The notes below the pieces were generated by a model. The model was not told where the DNA came from. It made no database searches and saw only the letters and a list, made by a program, of their open reading frames with translations. This document shows positions 37,461-46,841 of a stretch of 64,000 nucleotides of DNA, in pieces (the stretch's first letter is position 1; each line of letters starts with the position of its first letter). The translations under genes were made by a program, and so were the position numbers. The DNA comes from Streptomyces sp. NBC_00691 (lineage in GTDB: Bacteria > Actinomycetota > Actinomycetes > Streptomycetales > Streptomycetaceae), in assembly GCF_036226665.1 (NCBI RefSeq), contig NZ_CP109007.1:5823501-5887500 (forward strand), in the 5' to 3' direction.

Positions 37461-40400
37461 TTACTGCTGAGGGGCTGGCGGAGCCTGCGGAGGCTGCTCC
37501 TGGGACCAGTTCGGCGGCGGGACCTGCGCCTGTCCCTGGTCATGACCCTGCGGCTGCCCCTGGCCGTGCTCGTGTGGATCCGCCTGCGGAGGCAACGGCT
37601 GCCCCGGCTGCGGCTGCTGCCAGCCCTGCGGCATACCGGGCTGGCCGGGCTGCGCCCCGTACGGCTGTCCGGGCGCGGGCGGTGCTCCGTACGGCTGACC
37701 CGGCGCGGGCTGCCCCGGCATCGGCTGCTGCCCCGGCATGGGCTGCGCGCCGTACGGCTGTCCGGGCGCGGGCGGCGCGCCGTACGGCTGTCCCGGCGCC
37801 GGCTGCTGACCGTACGGCTGCTGCGGCGGGTACGGCTGACCGGGCGGCTGCTGTCCGGGCACCGGCTGCCCGGGGACCGGCTGGCCGGGCAGGGGCTGGG
37901 CCCCGTACGGCTGCCCCGGTACGGGCTGACCGGGAGCGAACTGACCCGGCACCGGCTGACCGGGCATCGGCTGACCGGGCATCTGGTGGCCCGGCATCGG
38001 CGGGGCCATGTGCGGCGGCAGCGCGCCCTGGCCGTCGCCGGTCCACAGGCCCTGCGCCTGCTGCGCCCGTACGAAGTCCTCGGCCACCATCGCCGAGAGA
38101 TGGAAGTACGCCTCCCGGGTCTTCGGGCGCATCATGTCGAGGTCCACCTCGGCGCCGGCCGACAGGTGCTCGTCGAAGGGCACGACCACGACGCCGCGGC
38201 AGCGGGTCTGGAAGTGCTGCACGATGTCCTCGACCTTGATCATCTTGCCGGTCTCGCGGACCCCGGAGATGACCGTGATGGAGCGCTGTACCAGGTCCGC
38301 GTAGCCGTGCGCGGAGAGCCAGTCCAGCGTCGTCGACGCGCTGGACGCGCCGTCCACGGAGGGCGTGGAGATGATGATCAGCTGATCGGCGAGGTCGAGC
38401 ACCCCGCGCATCGCGCTGTACAGCAGACCCGTGCCCGAGTCCGTGAGGATGATCGGGTACTGCTTGCCCAGGACGTCGATGGCCCGCCGGTAGTCCTCGT
38501 CGTTGAACGTCGTCGAGACCGCCGGGTCCACGTCGTTGGCGAGGATCTCCAGACCGGACGGCGCCTGCGAGGTGAACCGGCGGATGTCCATGTACGAGTG
38601 CAGGTACGGGATCGCCTGCACCAGGTCACGGATGGTCGCCCCGGTCTCGCGCCGCACCCGTCGGCCCAGCGTGCCGGCGTCCGGGTTGGCGTCGATGGCC
38701 AGGATCTTGTCCTGCCGCTCCGTCGCGAGCGTCGCGCCGAGCGCGGTGGTCGTGGTGGTCTTGCCGACACCGCCCTTGAGCGAGATGACCGCGATCCGGT
38801 AGCAGGAGAGGACGGGGGTCCGGATCAGCTCCAGCTTGCGCTGCCGCTCCGCCTCCTCCTTCTTGCCGCCGAGCTTGAAGCGGGCGGCGGCGCCGCCGGG
38901 CGTCCGGCTGGACTTGGGCTTCTGCTTGTTGTTCCGCAGGAGACGGTCGGAGGACAGCTCGACGGCCGCGTTGTAGCCGAGCGGGGCGCCCGGCACGGAC
39001 CGCTCCCGCTGGTCGTGCGTCACGGGCGAGGGCCAGGCGGCCCCGGTCCGCGGGTCGACCGGCTGCCCGTCGTGCGGCGGCTGGGGGGCCGGGGCCTGCG
39101 GGGGTACGGCGGCGGGGTGCGGGTAGCCGTAACCGCCCTGGGCCTGCGGCGGCACGCCACCGGGGACCCCGGGCTGTCCCCCCGGACCCTGCGGGTAGCC
39201 GTAACCGGCCTGCGGCGGAGGCGTCGCCCCGGGCTGCGGGAAGCCGTAGCCGCCCTGGGGGGCCGGAGCCGGGGGCTGGGTGGCCTGGGGAGCGTGCGGA
39301 GCCTGGGGGTAGCCGTAACCGCCGGGGGCCGGGGGCTGGTCGTGCGGCGCCTGCTGGGCGTGCGGAGCCTGCGCGGCCTGCGGGTAGCCGTACGCGCCGG
39401 GCGCCTGGGCCTGCGGCGGGACGGGGCCGGGTGCGCCCGGCGTCGCGGGCGGCGGCCAGGCGGCGGCGGGCGGCAACGGAGCGGCCTGCGGCTGCGCACC
39501 CGGCTGCGCGGGCCACTGCTGGGCCGGCCCGGGAGCGGCCGGCTGGAACGACGGCGGCAGCGGCGGCAGGCCGGCGCCCGCCTGCGGTCCGGCGGCCGGG
39601 AAGGGCTGCCCCGGCACGGGGGCGTGAGGCGGAGCGGCACCGGGGTACGGACCGGGAGCCGGGTCGGGGGCGAAACCCTGCGGAGCGGCGTCGGCCGGCG
39701 GGTAGGAGACGGGCGCCATCGGCTCCGTCAGCGCCTCGGGAGCGGCCGCGACGGGGTCCGGCAGCGCCGCGTCACCGGAGGCGTCCGCGGGTACGGCGTC
39801 GGTGACCGGTGCGGAGTCCGCCTCGGCGCCCTCCGGGCCCGGGTCGGTGTCCGCCGCGGAGTCGGCGACCCGGTCGGGCGCGGCCTCGTCGTGGGCGTCG
39901 GGTGCCTCCGCCGCTTCGGGTGCCTCGGGGGACGTGGCGGAGAGGGCATCCTCCGTGCCGGAGTCCGTCGGGTCCGCCGCCTCGGCGTCGGACGCCGGGG
40001 TCTCGGCCGGTGCACTGTCGTCGGCGGGTGCTGCCGGCTTCTCGGGACCCGCCGCGGGCGTCGCCGGGGAGGCCGCGGCGGCCTCCGCCGCACGCTCCGC
40101 GATCTCGCGCTGGAGGGCGGCGGGGGAGAAGCGCATGGTCGAGCCGCTCTCGACGTCCCCGCCCCCGAACGGCGCCGCGGGCGCGGGCGCGGCGGCACCC
40201 GGTAGCGGTGCCGGCGGGGGATAGGCACCCGGCACCGGGGCGTCGGGAGCCGCGACGACAGGGGGCGTGACCACGGGAGGCGCGACGACGGGGGGTGTGA
40301 CGACCGGGGGTGCGGCGACCGGGGGTGTGGCGAGCGGAGGGGCGGCCACCGGGGGCGTCACCGCGGGAGGCGGCGTGACAGCCGGAGGCCCGGCCACGGG

Positions 40401-40811
40401 AGGCATCCCGACCGGAGGCATCCCCGCCGTCGGCACCTGCCCGGCGGCGGGAGGCGGTGTGCCCATCGCGGGCGCACCCGCCCCGGGCATGCCCGTCACC
40501 GGCGTGCCCGCCGCCGGAGTACCCGCCACGGGCGTACCCCCGGCCGGCGTGCCCATCGCGGGCGCTCCCGCGTTCCAGCTCGGCTCGAAACCGCTGCCCG
40601 CCGGGAGGCCCGGGACCGGGACGGGGGCTCCGCTCGGCGGCGGGGGAGTGGCACCGCCGGCCCCCGCACCGCCCGACGCGTTCTGCGTGTACCAGGCCGG
40701 CGGGGTGTAGTCGATGGTGAACTCACCCGTCATCTCGGCGGGATCCGCGTCGGACTGATCGTCGGCGGGCGGACTCCAACCCCCGTGGATCTCGTCGCGA
40801 TCGCCGTTCAC
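37461..40811 (-). CDS. EspI-like MinD/ParA-family ATPase of the type VII secretion locus
   Basis: A 1116-residue protein in three parts. Residues 1-620 are Pro/Ala/Gly-rich, with PPPA, PVAAPP and PQAPHAPQ repeats and an acidic DAEAADPTDSGTEDAL-like stretch. Residues about 660-930 are a deviant Walker ATPase: VISLKGGVGKTTTT, LAIDANPDAGTLGRRV and ILTDSGTGL. The last 150 residues are PGQP/PYGAQP repeats. This layout fits EspI (Rv3876) of mycobacterial ESX-1, a Pro-rich ATPase linked to secretion control. It stands at the edge of the ESX locus, on the minus strand with its terminator at 37406. Function is by analogy. Confidence 0.82.
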   Translation of the reverse strand: MNGDRDEIHGGWSPPADDQSDADPAEMTGEFTIDYTPPAWYTQNASGGAGAGGATPPPPSGAPVPVPGLPAGSGFEPSWNAGAPAMGTPAGGTPVAGTPAAGTPVTGMPGAGAPAMGTPPPAAGQVPTAGMPPVGMPPVAGPPAVTPPPAVTPPVAAPPLATPPVAAPPVVTPPVVAPPVVTPPVVAAPDAPVPGAYPPPAPLPGAAAPAPAAPFGGGDVESGSTMRFSPAALQREIAERAAEAAAASPATPAAGPEKPAAPADDSAPAETPASDAEAADPTDSGTEDALSATSPEAPEAAEAPDAHDEAAPDRVADSAADTDPGPEGAEADSAPVTDAVPADASGDAALPDPVAAAPEALTEPMAPVSYPPADAAPQGFAPDPAPGPYPGAAPPHAPVPGQPFPAAGPQAGAGLPPLPPSFQPAAPGPAQQWPAQPGAQPQAAPLPPAAAWPPPATPGAPGPVPPQAQAPGAYGYPQAAQAPHAQQAPHDQPPAPGGYGYPQAPHAPQATQPPAPAPQGGYGFPQPGATPPPQAGYGYPQGPGGQPGVPGGVPPQAQGGYGYPHPAAVPPQAPAPQPPHDGQPVDPRTGAAWPSPVTHDQRERSVPGAPLGYNAAVELSSDRLLRNNKQKPKSSRTPGGAAARFKLGGKKEEAERQRKLELIRTPVLSCYRIAVISLKGGVGKTTTTTALGATLATERQDKILAIDANPDAGTLGRRVRRETGATIRDLVQAIPYLHSYMDIRRFTSQAPSGLEILANDVDPAVSTTFNDEDYRRAIDVLGKQYPIILTDSGTGLLYSAMRGVLDLADQLIIISTPSVDGASSASTTLDWLSAHGYADLVQRSITVISGVRETGKMIKVEDIVQHFQTRCRGVVVVPFDEHLSAGAEVDLDMMRPKTREAYFHLSAMVAEDFVRAQQAQGLWTGDGQGALPPHMAPPMPGHQMPGQPMPGQPVPGQFAPGQPVPGQPYGAQPLPGQPVPGQPVPGQQPPGQPYPPQQPYGQQPAPGQPYGAPPAPGQPYGAQPMPGQQPMPGQPAPGQPYGAPPAPGQPYGAQPGQPGMPQGWQQPQPGQPLPPQADPHEHGQGQPQGHDQGQAQVPPPNWSQEQPPQAPPAPQQ

Positions 40812-40978
40812 TTTGCCTCCTGGTGTGGTCGAGCACCCTTGTGCCGTTGTGGGCGGGGCTCTTCCACCCTAATCGGCGCGGGCAACCCCCGGGCAGGCCC
40901 GACGGCCCCTCCGCGCCCGACCCCATGACCCGGTCCGGTCGCCAAGTGACCTGACCGCGTCGCTGAGTGAGAACCCCG

Positions 40979-40993
40979 ACCGTTCAAAACGGT
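40979..40993. promoter_or_regulatory. Dyad upstream of the EspI-like gene
   Basis: ACCGTT-CAA-AACGGT, 6-bp arms, in the 227-bp gap between the EspI-like gene and the next gene. It is AT-richer than its surroundings. A regulator site or promoter part is possible; no factor is known. Confidence 0.35.
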
Positions 40994-41038
40994 GTAAAAA
41001 CGGACGTAGTTGAACGACTTCATGCCGTTCCGTGCCGT

Positions 41039-41860
41039 TCAGTCCATCCTGCGCGCGGCGCCCAACAATCCGGTCTCGGCGTCGGTGCCCTGCGTCATGA
41101 CGAACTGGCGGTCGCTCGGGGTGCACCAGAGCGTCACTCCGTCCGCGAGCGTGGAGAGCGCCTCGTACTCGTGGCGCGGCAGGCTCATGATGCGGCCGAT
41201 CTGCGTGGCCTCGTCGGGCGAGACCCGCTGGACGCCGACCAGCGAGGACTTCTCCAGGAGCCGGGGCGCGACCGGGCTCAGATAGGGCAGCAGCGTGACC
41301 ACCGACTGCCAGGGCGCCGACACGACACGGCCGCGCGGCGGCCGCATGCCGCAGTCGCGGATCACGACCACCGGGCTGCCCGCGGAGGCTCCCTGCGGCG
41401 GCACACGGCCCACGTCATGCAGCGCGATGCACGGCTGGCCGCCGCCGGCGGCCTGCGCGAGCGCCGTCCAGGCCTGCGCGCGGCCCGTCTCGACCGCCAC
41501 CCGGGCGCCCGTCGCGGCGGCCCGGAGGGCCAGCACCTGGGCGGTCCACAGACCGCCGATGAGCGTGATGTCGTACGGCACGGGCCGGTTGATGCCGAGC
41601 ACGGCGGGCCGGCTCTCGGCGTCGACGCCGATCACCATGCCGTCGTCGCCGACCGGCAGGGCCAGAGCCTCGAGTTGGTCGAGGGGGACGGCGTGCCGGT
41701 CGCGGCGGGGCCCGACGAGCCCGAATCCGAAGCGGGGCTTCACGGCCCGGCCCGTACCCCGGGAGCCGGTGCCCCGGGAGGAGGCCCGGCCGGTGCCACC
41801 GGCACCCGGACGGGCCGGCGTACCGAAGGAGGAGGAAGAGGAGGAGGCGGCGTGGGACAT
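41039..41860 (-). CDS. Conserved protein of unknown function within the ESX locus
   Basis: A 273-residue protein with a Ser/Gly-rich first 40 residues (SSSSSSFGTPARPGAGGTG) and a basic patch, then an alpha/beta body with GMVIGVDAESRPAVLGINRP, GGLWTAQVLALRAAATGARVAVET and VVVIRDCGMRPPRGRVV. No transmembrane segment and no motif of a known family were recognised. Its start overlaps the eccE stop by one base (TGATG), so it is made with EccE. The position suggests a secretion-related cytosolic component. Confidence 0.8.
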   Translation of the reverse strand: MSHAASSSSSSFGTPARPGAGGTGRASSRGTGSRGTGRAVKPRFGFGLVGPRRDRHAVPLDQLEALALPVGDDGMVIGVDAESRPAVLGINRPVPYDITLIGGLWTAQVLALRAAATGARVAVETGRAQAWTALAQAAGGGQPCIALHDVGRVPPQGASAGSPVVVIRDCGMRPPRGRVVSAPWQSVVTLLPYLSPVAPRLLEKSSLVGVQRVSPDEATQIGRIMSLPRHEYEALSTLADGVTLWCTPSDRQFVMTQGTDAETGLLGAARRMD

Positions 41861-43161
41861 CAGCGCGCACCCCCCAGCGGAAGCGTCGCGAGGATGCCCG
41901 GCACCTGTTCACGGTCGAGTCGCACGAGTCCCGTCCTCACCCCGCGCGCGGCGCGCTCCAGTTCGTGCCGTGCGGCGACCAGTTCCTCGTCGCTGCGCCC
42001 GGTGATCCGTACGTGTCCGGCCACCGTCACCTCCTGCCGGTCCCCGCCGCTCAGCGTCAGGCTGAACGTCGTCGCGAGCGCGGGCAGCGAGGTCAGCAGG
42101 GCCACCAGCTGCGGCATCGAGGCCCCCGAGCCGCCCTGCCCGCCGAGCTGGGGCCAGCGCCCCACCCAGTACGTCGTGTGCCGCCGGTCGTCCACCCGCC
42201 AGGTCCGCGCGGTCTCCTGGGTCCGGCGGCTCTGTGTCTGCCCCCGGCCCGCCTGCGCTATCGCCATCGGGCTGGCGCAGGTCGAGGTGGCGAGCGCCGA
42301 GACGAGTTCCTGCTCCGTGAGCACGCTCGCCGCGAACCCGGCGCCCGCCAGCCGGCTCGCCAGCTGGTCCGCCGCCCGCACCACGCACTTCTGCGCGCCC
42401 TTGAGGCCGCCGCCGCGCGCGGATACGGCCTCCGGGCAGAGTTCGGGGTCGAGTTTGAGCGCGATCCAGGTGATGCGAACGGCGGGCGAACCCGTCTGCG
42501 CCTGGAGCGGCCCGTAGTTGCGCGCGGCCATCGACTGCGCGGGCAGGTGCGGCGCGGGAGCGGGCTGCGTGTGCTGCACGATCTGCGCCGACTCCAGGCG
42601 GATGCCGTCCACGCTCAGGACGTCCCGGACGAGTCCGACGGGCAGCGGCGCGGCCGCGCGGTCCGGGCGCAGCGCCGTGCCCTCCGCCTCGACCCGCAGG
42701 ACCGCCGTCAGGAAGGTGCCGTCGCCGATCATCCCGACCGGCCGGCGGTCACGATCGCTGTACGCGTAGGTCCGCAGGGCCGGGTCGCACTCGACGACCG
42801 GCGCGAGCCCCGGCTCGGTGCCCTCGGGCACCGTGAAGGAGGACGCCTTGCGGGTGCGCGTGCGCAGCGCCAAGAACGTTCCGAGCCACTCGGGAAGCGA
42901 GCGGCGGTGCCGACGGACGACCGCCATCAGCAGGAGTACGACGGCGACCACGCCCGCGGGGACCATCAGCATCGGCTCGACGACCCAGGCGACGAGCATC
43001 AGTGCCGCCGCCACCTCGATCAGTACGAGCTGTTGCAACTGGAACGAACCGAAGTGTCCCGGGCGCGCCTGGAGCTTCGGCGAGACCGAGGAAACAGGCC
43101 CCGTGGACGGGGGTGCTGGGGCGGTGGCCGCGGCGGGCCGCGTCCGCGTCGCGGAAACCAT
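41860..43161 (-). CDS. eccE: Type VII secretion protein EccE
   Basis: A 433-residue membrane protein matching EccE of ESX systems. Two hydrophobic segments near residues 48-66 and 70-85 (VLIEVAAALMLVAWVV; VVAVVLLLMAVV) precede a large soluble domain with a WLGTFLALRTRTRK hinge. EccE sits at the outer edge of the EccBCDE membrane core. It is divergent from eccB, with 190 bp between the two starts, and overlaps the unknown gene downstream. Confidence 0.85.
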   Translation of the reverse strand: MVSATRTRPAAATAPAPPSTGPVSSVSPKLQARPGHFGSFQLQQLVLIEVAAALMLVAWVVEPMLMVPAGVVAVVLLLMAVVRRHRRSLPEWLGTFLALRTRTRKASSFTVPEGTEPGLAPVVECDPALRTYAYSDRDRRPVGMIGDGTFLTAVLRVEAEGTALRPDRAAAPLPVGLVRDVLSVDGIRLESAQIVQHTQPAPAPHLPAQSMAARNYGPLQAQTGSPAVRITWIALKLDPELCPEAVSARGGGLKGAQKCVVRAADQLASRLAGAGFAASVLTEQELVSALATSTCASPMAIAQAGRGQTQSRRTQETARTWRVDDRRHTTYWVGRWPQLGGQGGSGASMPQLVALLTSLPALATTFSLTLSGGDRQEVTVAGHVRITGRSDEELVAARHELERAARGVRTGLVRLDREQVPGILATLPLGGAR

Positions 43162-43351
43162 GATGGAGAATCCCCCTCAATTCATCCCGATCACCCTGGC
43201 CCGCCAGGGCTTTGGCGGCCGGATCACCCTACCCGCCCCACGAACCCCACGGGACAGCAGGCATAGTAGGGGGCCGGTCCGACAGCCGGGGCCCGGGTGT
43301 CACCTCCCCCGGCTCCCGCGCGAAGATCGCGCCTGACGAGAATGGGGACTC

Positions 43352-44908
43352 ATGGCATCGCGGCGGGACGAGCTCAACGCGTACACCTTTGCGAAGAAGC
43401 GCACGGTGGCGGCATTCCTCCAACCCTCGCCCTCCGGTACGGAGGAGGGGGCACCGAAGCCGCTGCGCGCGGTCCTTCCGGGGCTGATCGTCGCCGCGCT
43501 CGTGGTGGCCGGCTTCGGCGCCTGGGGCATGTTCAAGCCGCAGGCCCCCAAGGGCTGGGACACCCCCGGCACCCGGGTCATCGTCGGCAAGCAGTCGACC
43601 ACCCGGTACGTGATCCTGCAGACGGGCAAGGACAAGGACGCCAAGACCCTGCTCCACCCCGTGCTCAACCTCGCCTCCGCACGGCTCCTCCTCGACCCCG
43701 AGCAGTTCCAGGTCGTCCAGGTCGCGGACGAGACGCTCGACAGCGGCAAGGGCACGCCGCCGCGCGGCCCGATCCTCGGCATCCCGTACGCCCCCGACCG
43801 GCTGCCCAGTGCGGACGAGGCGGGCAAGGCGAAGCGCTGGGCGGTCTGCGAGCAGCCCGGCGGCGGCGCGGGCGCCAGCGTCCAGAAGGCGACCTTCCTC
43901 TTCGCCGAGCGGGACCTGAAGCTCACCGAGGACGGCCACCGGCTCAAGGACGGCGAGGTCCTGTACGTCAGGGGGCAGACCGGCGCGGCCCAGTTCCTCG
44001 TCGACCACACCGGCACCAAGTACCCGCTGAAGACGGAGACCACCGGACTTCTCACCGCGCTCTTCGGCCTCCACGAGGAGCCGCAGCCGGTCACCGACGA
44101 CTGGCTCGCCACGCTGAAGACCGGCGACCCGATCGACTTCCCGCGCATCGAGAGCGACCAGGTCGGCCGCACCACCGAGATCCCGGGCTCGACCCTGTCC
44201 GAGACCGAGAGCCGGATCGGCAACGTCCTCGTCGCGCCGACCGGCTCGGGGCCCCAGCACTACGTCGTCCTCGCCGGCAAGGTGCAGCCGGTCACGCCGT
44301 TCACCGCCTGGCTGCTCATCAACTCCCCGCAGACCAGCTCCCTCGACATGGACGGCAAGGCCACCCCCGCCAACGCCTCCGACTTCGTCCCCGACCCGAC
44401 CGTCTTCCACGCCGGCGCGAACTGGCCGAAGGCGAGGTCCAAGAAGGCCAACTCCGTCGCGGGCACCGAAGCCCGCGACACCGTCTGCAGCGTCCTCACC
44501 CACGTCGGCGAACAGGGCCAGACGACCCTCACGACCTGGGCCGGTCCCCAGTACCCCGCCGACATCAGCGCGGGCGGCAGCAGCACGTACGTCACCCCCG
44601 GCACCGGCCTGCTCTACACCCAGATCCAGGGCAAGCAGAAGGCGCCCGGCGGCTCGCTGTTCCTCGTCACCGACACGGGCCTGCGCTACGCGGTCCAGGC
44701 CAACGGCGACAGTGATTCCGCCCGTTCCGAGATCGGCACCGGGGCCAAGGACAAGCCGACCGACGGGCGCCCGGAACCCAGCGACGCCCAGAAGCGTCTC
44801 GGCTACGAGAAGGTCGTGCCGGCCCGGGTCCCCATCGAATGGTCCGAGTTCCTTTCGAAGGGCCCCCGGCTCGATGCCAACAGCGCGCGTCAGCCGCAGG
44901 GTTCCTAG
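43352..44908 (+). CDS. eccB: Type VII secretion protein EccB
   Basis: A 518-residue protein with a cytoplasmic N-terminus starting SRRDELNAYTFAKKRTVAAFL, the EccB signature, a single span (about residues 40-60, LRAVLPGLIVAALVVAGFGAW), and a long extracellular part with repeated domains (STTRYVILQTGKDKDAKTLLHPVLNLASARLLL). EccB forms the outer face of the ESX membrane complex. The ATG start and the gene order eccB-mycP-esxBA fit other Streptomyces ESX loci. Confidence 0.93.
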   Translation: MASRRDELNAYTFAKKRTVAAFLQPSPSGTEEGAPKPLRAVLPGLIVAALVVAGFGAWGMFKPQAPKGWDTPGTRVIVGKQSTTRYVILQTGKDKDAKTLLHPVLNLASARLLLDPEQFQVVQVADETLDSGKGTPPRGPILGIPYAPDRLPSADEAGKAKRWAVCEQPGGGAGASVQKATFLFAERDLKLTEDGHRLKDGEVLYVRGQTGAAQFLVDHTGTKYPLKTETTGLLTALFGLHEEPQPVTDDWLATLKTGDPIDFPRIESDQVGRTTEIPGSTLSETESRIGNVLVAPTGSGPQHYVVLAGKVQPVTPFTAWLLINSPQTSSLDMDGKATPANASDFVPDPTVFHAGANWPKARSKKANSVAGTEARDTVCSVLTHVGEQGQTTLTTWAGPQYPADISAGGSSTYVTPGTGLLYTQIQGKQKAPGGSLFLVTDTGLRYAVQANGDSDSARSEIGTGAKDKPTDGRPEPSDAQKRLGYEKVVPARVPIEWSEFLSKGPRLDANSARQPQGS

Positions 44909-44911
44909 GGG

Positions 44912-46252
44912 GTGGCACCGGTGACGAAGAACCACCGCGCGACGACCCGCGGCGTGTCCCGCACGCCGTCCCCCACACCGTCCCGGATCTCGTCCCGCAC
45001 GGCAGCGCTGCTGACGGCGGGCGCCCTCACCGCGCTGCTCGCGGCCCCCGGCGCGGCCTCGGCCGCGGCGGAGCCCCGTGACGCTCCCGGCGGCGGCCCG
45101 GTCCTCGACGGCAGCGGCGAGTGCACCTTCCCCATGAAGAAGCAGATCGCGGACATCCCCTGGCCGCTCCAGCGGGTCCTCCTCGACGAGCTGTGGCAGG
45201 ACACCAAGGGCAAGGGCGTCCGGGTCGCGGTCATCGACACGGGCGTCGACGACGTCAACCCCCAGCTGCGGACGGCCGTCGACGTCAAGGCCGGCAAGGA
45301 CTACCTCAAGCCCGACAAGGAGAACCCCGGCTTCGGCGACGAGCAGCGCGGCAAGACCGACGGCACCGTCGACCAGGTCGGCCACGGCACCAAGGTCGCC
45401 GGCATCATCGCCGCCCGCCCCCGCCAGGGCACGGGGTTCGTCGGGCTCGCGCCCGAGGCGACGATCATCCCGATCCGGCAGAACGACGAGAAGAACAGCG
45501 GCAAGTCCGACACGATGGCGCAGGCCATCAAGTGGGCCGTCGACAAGGGCGCCCACGTCATCAACATCTCGCAGGACACCACCCAGCCGCTCGGCCCCGA
45601 CTCGCCGATGGCCAAGGCGGTCGCCGACGCGATCAGGAAGGACGTCGTCGTCGTCGCCTCCGCCGGCAACGACGGCATGGACGGCAGTTTCAAGAAGACC
45701 TACCCGGCCGCCTTCCCCGGCGTCCTCGCCGTCGCCTCCTCCGACCGGAACAACGAGCGCGCCGCCTTCTCCCAGGCCGGCGACTTCGTCGGGGTCGCCG
45801 CACCCGGCGTCGACGTCGTCTCCACGGTCCCCGGCGGCGGCCAGTGCGTCGACAACGGCACCAGCTTCTCCGCGCCGTACGTCGCCGGTGTCGCCGCCCT
45901 GCTCCGCGCCGAGCACAAGGACTGGAGCGCGGCCCAGATCGTCGCCCGGATCGAGCAGACGGCCGTCCGCTCGGTCGACGGACGCGACAACTACGTCGGT
46001 TGGGGTGTGGTCGACCCGGTGCGGGCGCTCGCCGACACCCCGGGGACGCCGCCCACGGCGCCCACGCCCGACCCGCGGCCGCCCAGGCCGGCGGCTCCCG
46101 AGCCGGCGGCCCTGTCGCTGTCGGAGACGCCCCAGGAGCGCTCCGAACGGCTCGCCACCTACACGTTGGGGATCGGTGTCGTCCTGGTGGCCGTGGTCGC
46201 CGGGACCGCCACCGTGATCCGCGACAGCCGACGTCGGAGGGGGGCTCGTTGA
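44912..46252 (+). CDS. mycP: Mycosin, type VII secretion serine protease
   Basis: A subtilisin-like protease of 446 residues, numbered from GTG 44912. A Sec signal ends near residue 50 (LLAAPGAASA). The triad is Asp109 in VAVIDTGVDD, His158 in GHGTKVAG and Ser318 in NGTSFSAPYVAG, with the oxyanion Asn in ASAGND. A Pro-rich linker and a C-terminal span (about 416-436) anchor it. Mycosins stabilise the ESX complex and cut some substrates. GTG 44921 with a closer GGGGGTGG is an alternative start. The gene starts 3 bp after eccB. Confidence 0.94.
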   Translation: MAPVTKNHRATTRGVSRTPSPTPSRISSRTAALLTAGALTALLAAPGAASAAAEPRDAPGGGPVLDGSGECTFPMKKQIADIPWPLQRVLLDELWQDTKGKGVRVAVIDTGVDDVNPQLRTAVDVKAGKDYLKPDKENPGFGDEQRGKTDGTVDQVGHGTKVAGIIAARPRQGTGFVGLAPEATIIPIRQNDEKNSGKSDTMAQAIKWAVDKGAHVINISQDTTQPLGPDSPMAKAVADAIRKDVVVVASAGNDGMDGSFKKTYPAAFPGVLAVASSDRNNERAAFSQAGDFVGVAAPGVDVVSTVPGGGQCVDNGTSFSAPYVAGVAALLRAEHKDWSAAQIVARIEQTAVRSVDGRDNYVGWGVVDPVRALADTPGTPPTAPTPDPRPPRPAAPEPAALSLSETPQERSERLATYTLGIGVVLVAVVAGTATVIRDSRRRRGAR

Positions 46253-46290
46253 CCGGCGTGTCGGTCAAGTATCCCGACCCTCCTTTGCAG

Positions 46291-46319
46291 TTGGAACTGC
46301 CGCCGTCAATGGCTAAAGT
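46291..46319 (+). promoter_or_regulatory. Promoter of the WXG100 pair
   Basis: TTGGAA (46291-46296) and TAAAGT (46314-46319) with 17-bp spacing lie in the 190-bp gap between mycP and the first WXG100 gene. This leaves a leader of about 115 nt. The pair could therefore be transcribed apart from eccB-mycP. Confidence 0.5.
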
Positions 46320-46442
46320 GACCGCTGGGCGCACGGCAGTGCGATCCCAGCACGGGGGCGGCATCAGAAGATTCCCGTCCGCATCACGACCGGATGGCCC
46401 GACGGCCCCGCCGTCGACGTCACCGAAGGAAGAAGGGGCAAG

Positions 46443-46793
46443 ATGTCGAAAGACCTGAACGTAACCAGTGCCGAACAAGTCAAGCTCGCCGGCCGGATCC
46501 AGGACTTCTCCGACGAGCTGCAGTCCCGCATCACGTCCCTCAACAGCGTGGTGGACCGCGTTCAGGCGGGCTGGCAGGGTGCTGCGAGCAAGGAGTACGA
46601 CCGGGTCCAGAACGACCTGAACCAGCGGCTGCGCAGCATGCGCCAGGAGCTCTCGAACCTCGAAGAGATGATGCGCATGAGCGCCGACGGGTTCTCGCGC
46701 GAGGAGGAGGACCGTCTGCGGTCCTTCCGCTCGATGGACACCGGCGGCGGTGCCGGCGGCGGCGGCAACCAGAGCGCCATTCTCGGCGTCTGA
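46443..46793 (+). CDS. esxB: WXG100 family protein (first of the pair)
   Basis: A 116-residue helical-hairpin protein of the WXG100 family, with WQG near residue 44 and a heptad-like pattern. The C-terminus carries a 20-residue Gly-rich tail (MDTGGGAGGGGNQ) beyond the usual 100 residues. The typical YxxxD/E export motif is absent. In S. coelicolor an EsxA/EsxB heterodimer is secreted and affects sporulation. The esxBA naming follows that gene order; which is the functional CFP-10 equivalent is unclear. Confidence 0.88.
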   Translation: MSKDLNVTSAEQVKLAGRIQDFSDELQSRITSLNSVVDRVQAGWQGAASKEYDRVQNDLNQRLRSMRQELSNLEEMMRMSADGFSREEEDRLRSFRSMDTGGGAGGGGNQSAILGV

Positions 46794-46841
46794 GCCACTC
46801 GACCAGTCCTCCGCGCCACTCTCACTCCAGGAGTCAACACC

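Noticed and set aside
37600..38000. Repeated CCGGG/TACGGCTG units considered as a repeat array
   Set aside because: They encode the PGQP/PYGAQP repeats of the EspI-like protein in frame, without spacers.
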